A DNA stretch of 64,000 bases from Aldrovandia affinis. Its lineage: Eukaryota > Chordata > Actinopteri > Notacanthiformes > Halosauridae. The stretch's first letter is position 1. Every line of letters starts with the position of its first letter. This document shows, one piece after another, positions 60,601 to 64,000 of this stretch. The DNA is taken from contig JAINUG010000116.1 of NCBI GenBank assembly GCA_029706075.1, positions 783,501 through 847,500 of the forward strand, in the 5' to 3' direction. The notes beneath the pieces are model-generated. The model ran no database searches. It saw only the letters and a list, made by a program, of their open reading frames with translations, and was not told where the DNA came from. Made by a program: the position numbers and the translations under genes.

Positions 60601-62441
60601 TGTTTGTCTGTCCAGCAGCTAAATATAGTGATGCAAGGGCAAGCTCATGTATGCACACAGATACTATAATACCAATATGTTTCTTTAAATTGTGAGAACT
60701 TGACCCTTTGTTCCCATAGTGTTTCCCCTTGGCCCATAGTGCCGTTGTAAGTACACTGTGGTTAACACTTTGTTGTACGTTGCTCTGGATAAGAGCGTCT
60801 GCCAAGTGCCTGTAATGTAATGTAATGGTTGTTGTTTTCAGGGAGGCGACCCCACCACCCCTCACTCCTCACCTGGAGTCCCTCAGCCTGCTGTCGGACA
60901 GGCCCCCCTCCCCTGCGCGGGACGCGCGCCTGAGCCAGCTGGTGTACGAGCGCGACACTCGGGACCAGCAGAGCCGCGACCCGGACAGCACCCAGTCCTC
61001 AGCGCCGGACAGCACCCTGGTGCGCTACCTCAACGACCGGCCTGCCCTGAGCGCCCTGCGGCGGCCAGGAGAGGGCGCCGGAGCCCCCCGTCCCCCCCGC
61101 GACTGGACGGACCCCGAGGGGCGGACCCAGGCCCACGAGACGTCGCAGTCCTCCAGTCCCGGCTCCGCCTCCCAGCGGCTGGAGAACCTGCGGCGCCGGC
61201 AGCCCGACGACAAGCTGGAGAAGCTGAAGGAGCGAATCCGCCGGCAGCGAGCACCTGGAGGAGGCCGCGGAGAGGGAGAGGCTGCTGGGATACCTGCAGC
61301 AGCCCGTGGGCCTGGGCGCGGCCGGCGAGACGGCGTCTGCAGCCGCGCACGCCCCCAAAGTGCGCAAAGTGGCCACCGCTCCTCCCGCGCCCATTTACAG
61401 AGGTGAGGGATGGGGTTAGGGGGAGGATTATTTATTGATTGGATTGAATTTATTAAGAACTGGTGGTTCTTTTTAATAAATCACACTGGACTTTAAGTTA
61501 AATATGAATTGTGAATCTTGTTTACATTTACATTTGAGGCGTTTAGGCAGAGCGTGGTTCTTGTGGCTCAGTAGGCGAGTGTGGTTCTGTGTGGCACAGT
61601 AGGTTGCATTTCTGTGTGGCTCAGTAGGTAGAATGGCGCCATTTATACAGCTGGATAATTTTACACTGAAAAATGTATGCATTCAACTGTAGTCGATTAC
61701 TGAAGCAATGACTTCAATTAATTCACTTAAATAAAATAACAGATTAATTATTTTATAATTATTTTTAAATCACTGGACTTTTAAGTTAAATATGGATTGT
61801 AAATCTTATTTACATTTACATTTTAGGCATTTATCAGATGCTCTTATCCAGAGCGACTTACACAGTTTACATTTCTTTTACGTACCATCCATTTATACAG
61901 CTGGATATTTTCACTGAAGCAATGACTTCAATTAATTCACTTACATAAACTACCTAAAATGGTGTTTTAATGACAATGTGGGGCTCAGCATGAGGTGATA
62001 ACAGATCTGATCTTTTTGCAGTGCAGGTTGCTGTTTAATAAGATGCTGATATAATATATAACATATTCCATTTACATTTTAGGCATTTAGCAGACGCTCT
62101 TATCCAGAGCGAGTTACACAGTTTACATTTCTTTATACAGCTGGATATTTTCACTGAAGCAATTCGGGTTAAGTGCCTTTAGCTCTAGGGTACAACAGCA
62201 GTGCTCCACCTGGGAATCGAACCAGCAACCCCTGAGTTACAAGCCCAGTTCCCCCCTCACCATTACACTACACTGCCAGCCCTATTTTATGTAATACATT
62301 ATTTTTTCTGCTTTCCCCTTGAACCAGGTTTCAACCCCAGCGAGACGAAGATCCGCGCCCCGGACGGGAGAGTGTGGCGTGAAGCGGAGCTCCAGGAGCT
62401 GAGCAGAGAGGCGTACAGAGACCTGTCACTGCAGATGACTG
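54553..62441 (+). CDS. cep350: cep350 5' coding part, centrosome-associated protein 350 (partial, with lesions)
   Basis: CEP350 is a large coiled-coil protein of centrosomes and centriolar satellites that anchors microtubules with FOP/FGFR1OP and supports centriole stability. Six coding exons are visible (54569-54629, 55314-55357, 55847-55961, 56773-56929, 60842-61402, 62329-62441), about 350 codons of a human protein of roughly 3,100 residues. Blocks matching my recollection of the human protein are QTKAALRHIEN, DSVMDTKK, SRSPLRTTTLE, VRYLNDRPALSAL, KLEKLKERIRRQ, KVRKVATAPPAP and GFNPSETKIR. Splice phases agree at every junction once one lesion is allowed. These are the low-complexity N-terminal region; the later coiled coils and the CAP-Gly domain lie outside the window. 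Lesions: an inserted stop at the end of exon 5 and a frame change in exon 6. Either the allele or assembly carries errors, or splicing compensates in part. Confidence 0.93.
54843..55115 (+). mobile_element. SINE-B with four head units in cep350 intron 2
   Basis: Four 29-bp units from about 54860, then GCACAGCGTTGACAACGC, box B GGGTTCAATTCCC and a tail with TCGCTTTGGATAAAAGCGTC, ending in a TATATTATAT run. Confidence 0.92.
55314..55357 (+). CDS. cep350: cep350 exon 3
   Basis: 44 bases between TTTATTTCAG and GTAAGT. It completes a Glu codon and encodes ELSGAFKSLNQTKAA, aligning with the human SWDALSQTKAA region. It ends in phase 0, matching exon 4. Confidence 0.88.
55389..55655. mobile_element. 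267-bp palindromic MITE in cep350 intron 3
   Basis: The outer arms GCACATAAGTGGTACGCCAG and CTGGTGTACCACTTATGTGC are inverted repeats, as are CGCATTCGCGTCCTCAAA and TTTGAGGACGCGAATGCG and the inner ACGCGACTTTCTAAGTTTGA region. The centre is AAGTTAATTAACTT near 55533. The left arm has a short extra copy of GTCCTCAAA. It fills over half of the 489-bp intron between exons 3 and 4. Confidence 0.9.
55771..55846 (+). repeat. CTGTCTCT microsatellite forming the exon 4 polypyrimidine tract
   Basis: About nine CTGTCTCT-type units run into CTCTCTGTAG, the acceptor of exon 4. The splice acceptor's pyrimidine tract is therefore itself a microsatellite, expected to vary in length. Confidence 0.93.
55847..55961 (+). 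CDS. cep350: cep350 exon 4
   Basis: 115 bases encoding LRHIENRLEATPGSG, DSVMDTKKTSSGATRKVS and RR, closely following the human LRHIENKLEVAP and DSVMDTKKSS blocks. Donor GTGAGG at 55962. It ends in phase 1. The open frame read on the other strand (Arg/Glu-rich) is a microsatellite artefact. Confidence 0.93.
56105..56215 (-). mobile_element. CR1-like LINE 3' terminal fragment
   Basis: AACACAAGAATGTTTTATGA, GGGCAGTTCAGCCCATCTAG and GGCTCGTCG parallel the + strand edge of the CR1 fragment at 33948-34030. It lies in cep350 intron 4. Confidence 0.65.
56216..56612 (+). mobile_element. SINE-C copy in cep350 intron 4
   Basis: Nearly complete: head GGTCTAGCTGTTACAACATT, body and a tail AATTGGCTCCTATATTGGGA with a poly-A-like end. 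Several long open frames on both strands inside it are shadows of its GC-rich body. Confidence 0.92.
56773..56929 (+). CDS. cep350: cep350 exon 5, 3' end altered by a SINE-like insert
   Basis: Acceptor CTCTCTGCAG at 56772. Encodes EGRHADHGSLSGSASKSG, RRRRSPEKGSRSPLRTTTLE and TSRVSGAK, matching human SRSPLRATTLE. A 21-base segment (56913-56933, GCCAGTGGTTCTGCTCAGTAG with an in-frame stop) then precedes VEFRE (56934-56948), which is also in human CEP350. Removing the 21 bases restores the human spacing between TTLE and VEFRE exactly (8 residues). A donor GTAGGT at 56930 inside the insert gives the right phase (2) for exon 6. The presumed older donor GTAGGT at 56966 gives the same phase. Which donor is used is unknown. 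Confidence 0.75.
57003..57310 (+). mobile_element. SINE-B with six head units in cep350 intron 5
   Basis: Six units with GGCTCAGTAGGTAGAGC from 57003, then box B GGGTTCAATTCCC and tail GCTTTGGATAAAAGCGTCTG. Less regular unit-like pieces extend left through 56950-57000 into the exon 5 end. Confidence 0.93.
57325..57535 (+). mobile_element. SINE-A copy directly after SINE-B
   Basis: Head GCAGTGTAGTGTAATGGTTA, box B GGTTCGATTCCC, shortened body and a tail with TCGCTCTGGGTAAGGGTGTC. About 25 bases separate it from the SINE-B tail. Confidence 0.88.
57830..58046. mobile_element. hairpin MITE, complete copy
   Basis: The two halves are inverted: CAGAGCTATTCAAATCCAGG and GCCTCGAGGGCC on the left pair with GGCCCTCGAGGC and GGATTTGAATAGCCCTG on the right. 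The inner parts (CACCTGATTTCACTAATTGG against GTGTAATCAGGTGGTG) also pair. A half copy lies at 16438. Confidence 0.9.
58047..59320 (+). other. cep350: cep350 intron 5, unassigned AT-rich part
   Basis: Contains GCTAGC-rich pieces at 58300-58780 and ATCCATATCGATTGACCTCT near 59080, resembling 30215. The element boundaries are unclear. No coding signal. Confidence 0.4.
59325..59505 (+). mobile_element. SINE-B copy with a damaged head
   Basis: One head unit with a partial second (GGTAGAACATGAGGTAGAGC), box B GGGTTTGATTCCC and tail CACTTTGGATAAAAGCGTCA. Confidence 0.88.
59506..60389 (+). other. cep350: cep350 intron 5, nothing recognised
   Basis: Open frames up to 103 codons (59716-60027) are present, but no domain or splice pattern fits an exon of cep350. 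Confidence 0.4.
60390..60545 (-). mobile_element. SINE-B, single unit, reverse strand
   Basis: Tail complement CCATTTAGCAGACGCTTTTA, box B complement GGGGATTGAACCC and head complement CTCTACCAACTGAGCCACA. Confidence 0.9.
60717..60829 (+). mobile_element. L2/SINE-A type tail fragment
   Basis: GCTCTGGATAAGAGCGTCTG and AATGTAATGTAATG units end just 12 bases before the exon 6 acceptor, so a retroposon tail supplies the sequence next to the splice site. Confidence 0.7.
60842..61402 (+). CDS. cep350: cep350 exon 6, contains a frame change
   Basis: Acceptor TTTTCAG at 60841 follows a short T/G stretch. The exon encodes EATPPPLTPHLESLSLLSD, VRYLNDRPALSAL, SASQRLENLRRRQPDDKLE and KLKERIRRQ, matching human NDRPAIDAL, SQRLDILKRRQ and KLEKLKERIRKQ. 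Around 61245-61255 the frame must change: the initial frame continues as APGGGRGEG, whereas another frame gives EHLEEAAERERLLGYLQQ and then KVRKVATAPPAPIYRG, which matches human and joins exon 7 in phase 1. A one-base surplus or two-base loss explains it. The exon is very GC-rich, so a sequencing error is plausible. Donor GTGAGG at 61403. Confidence 0.92.
61540..61700 (+). mobile_element. scrambled SINE-B head and SINE-A body fragment
   Basis: Three diverged head units (GTGGCTCAGTAGG, GTGGCACAGTAGG, GTGGCTCAGTAGG) are followed by TTTATACAGCTGGATAATTT, which belongs to SINE-A, and then AAAATGTATGCATTCA from SINE-B. A mosaic of the two families. Confidence 0.7.
61815..61935 (-). mobile_element. 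SINE-A tail and body fragment, reverse strand
   Basis: TTTAGGCATTTATCAGATGC, CTTATCCAGAGCGACTTACA and TTTATACAGCTGGATATTTT are present; the head is missing. Similar sequence at 61500-61530 and 61700-61790 suggests a local duplication. Confidence 0.8.
62069..62285 (-). mobile_element. SINE-A copy, reverse strand, before exon 7
   Basis: Complete reverse copy from GCATTTAGCAGACGCTCTTA to the head complement CCATTACACTACACTGCC. It ends about 43 bases before the exon 7 acceptor-adjacent border. Confidence 0.9.
62329..62441 (+). CDS. cep350: cep350 exon 7
   Basis: 113 bases between TGAACCAG and GTGAGAACA. Completes a Gly codon, then encodes FNPSETKIRAPDGRVW, REAELQELSREAYRDLSLQ and MT, closely following human FNPSETKIRTPDGKVW and SRELYRDL. 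It ends in phase 1. It is the last cep350 exon recognisable in the window. Confidence 0.95.
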
Positions 62442-62470
62442 GTGAGAACAGACGACCGGCGCCCGCAGCC

Positions 62471-63132
62471 TAAAGGCCAGTTTATGCTTTATGTGACAAG
62501 TGTCGCACGACACGTCACAGGACAGAAGTGATGTCAGAAGGACAGAAATGTGTGGCGGAGGAGCGTCGCGGACGGTGTCGCGTACCTCCAGGAAAAAAAC
62601 GAAAGGTCGCAGACCCTGTCATAAAATGTCACGTAATCTGATTGGTTGGAATGACGAGGTAAACTCCATTGCCATGGAGATATAGAATACTACTTCCATC
62701 TGACTTTGTTTTGTTGTTTTGCAACGGACGGTTTTTAATAATTGTTTAGCGGAGCAGGTGAGGGAAGTATCCTCAAATTTATAACTCCTCAAGAAATTAT
62801 TATAAAGACGCCATAAAGACGGCCAATTAATGGGGGGGGGATTCAACAGAGATGAGCTGCAATGCAGATATAAGTGGAAACAGTTGCAAGACTGTTAAAG
62901 AATATCTATGTTAACATTAGCTAAGCGAAACTATCGATATCTGGCTAGCTATCAACCTGGTATCACGGCCAGATGAAGCTTGCTAACGTTAGCCTTTTTT
63001 GTCGAAGTAAATAAATGTCAGTTTGCTCAGCTGGTTACCATAGAGACGACGCGATGCTTGTCGCGGAAAGTATGAATGCTCAAAACTCTAAGCGTTGTGG
63101 GATGTGTCACGTAAAGCGTAAACTGGCCTTAA
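62471..63132. mobile_element. Harbinger-like non-autonomous transposon in cep350 intron 7
   Basis: The 656-bp element (62474-63129) has ends AGGCCAGTTTATGCTTTA and TAAAGCGTAAACTGGCCT, inverted repeats with one mismatch. TAA flanks both ends (62471-62473 and 63130-63132), the TWA-type duplication of PIF/Harbinger. No transposase is present. It starts 30 bases beyond the exon 7 donor. Confidence 0.9.
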
Positions 63133-63284
63133 GAGAGTGAGGCAGAGACACAGAGGGTCAGGGGAAGAACACACACACACTGACAAGAGGCTGTCAGCCT
63201 GAGACCAAGGATGACACAGAAGTGAGAGACAGATAAATGAAGTGTGAGCATCTCTTGTTGAGCTTTAAGGCCATGAAGACATTT

Positions 63285-63445
63285 GTGTTACAGATACGGT
63301 TTGCAGCTGCAAACGATTATGTGTATTATTGTATCACGACACTGATCTCTGGCGCGGACTATGATTGATCTTAGCATGTATTAATGCTGCACATCTTGTA
63401 AGTCTCTCTGGATAAGAGCGTCTGCTGAATGCCTGAGATGTAAGA
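63285..63445 (+). mobile_element. L2-clade LINE 3' terminal fragment
   Basis: TTACAGATACGGTTTGCAGC, GGACTATGATTGATC and GTAAGTCTCTCTGGATAAGA follow the LINE ends at 6890-7050 and 21750-22110. No coding part. Confidence 0.8.
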
Positions 63446-64000
63446 CGCAGTGCACGCATTCACATAGAGTCGCCGCTCAACAGGCCACGGCCTTGCTGAG
63501 GTCAGTGTGGATGCAGAAACACAAAGGCGTAAAAGCAGATGAACTCTCCACTCTAGAGTTTTCAAATCACCACAGTGGTGCCCTGCACTGCCTCTTCAAA
63601 CTGCACTGGAGATAAACTGGAATTAGTCTTGGTCCAGTCTCAAAGAAACAGAAAGCGCTGGATGCTGTCTTCCAATTATGTGATTTTGAGGAAATTCCAT
63701 TTCTGACCTCCCAGAACAGCATTGTGGTGTTCGGTATAACTGGGAAGGGTCCTTGTATCCCACTATACACCGTTTTGACGCGTTTCTCCCTCCAATTCTC
63801 AATTTGTAGGCACTGCTTGTTTTTAAACATTTTTTTGTAATTTTTATTGATCTACCGTATCACAAACCTTTTACAAATTGTCAGGCAATAATTGTAAAAC
63901 TTTGCATAGATGCCTGCCTCACCCCAGCCCAGACACCCGAGCATCTCGGTCCAAGCTTTGGAAAACGTGACGCACACACAGAGCTTTAAGAACCAAGCCA
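63446..64000 (+). other. cep350: cep350 intron 7, remaining sequence
   Basis: No further exon of cep350 recognised before the window ends. Confidence 0.4.

Noticed and set aside
60999-61394. Long - strand open frames of 62-131 codons
   Set aside because: Antisense shadows of the GC-rich cep350 exon 6; the + strand has conserved protein blocks and correct splice borders.

Overview
The window is vertebrate nuclear DNA, almost certainly from a teleost fish. Coding sequence is sparse and split into short exons with GT/AG borders. Most of the rest is intron or intergenic DNA packed with fish-type retroposons: tRNA-derived SINEs, L2- and CR1-like LINE fragments, Tc1, hAT-like and Harbinger-like DNA elements, and hairpin MITEs. 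The commonest SINE tail ends in an ATGTAA-type repeat shared with the L2-like LINE ends here. That recalls the UnaSINE/UnaL2 pair of eels, so an elopomorph is possible but not proven.

One gene is recognised securely: the 5' part of cep350 (centrosome-associated protein 350) on the + strand. Its promoter and a non-coding first exon lie near 46.4-46.9 kb, the start codon is at 54569, and coding exons run to 62441. The remainder, about nine tenths of the protein, lies beyond the right edge. Two lesions stand out. A 21-base insert resembling the neighbouring SINE unit puts a TAG stop into exon 5 but also brings a splice donor in the correct phase. Exon 6 contains a frame change near 61245-61255.

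A second gene is represented by one GC-rich terminal exon on the - strand (11886 to about 12330-12381). Its frame is broken at a C/G homopolymer, its 3' UTR runs into a minisatellite, and its identity is not settled.

Layout: 0-11.4 kb, repeat-rich intergenic DNA; 11.4-12.6 kb, minisatellite and terminal exon; 12.6-15 kb, repeat-poor sequence; 15-35 kb, repeat-dense DNA with nested LINE/SINE insertions and a 17-unit SINE promoter array; 35-41 kb, repeat-poor with a CpG-richer patch at 38.3-39.8 kb; 41-45 kb, LINE, SINE, Harbinger-like element, hairpin MITE and Tc1 remnant; 46.4-64 kb, cep350.

The most unusual feature is a tRNA-derived SINE family (here SINE-B) whose 5' box-A segment, a 29-bp unit, is tandemly multiplied (3, 4, 17, 4 and 6 units in different copies) while box B and the tail remain single. 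The same unit appears to have invaded a cep350 exon. All repeat-family names are my own working labels.
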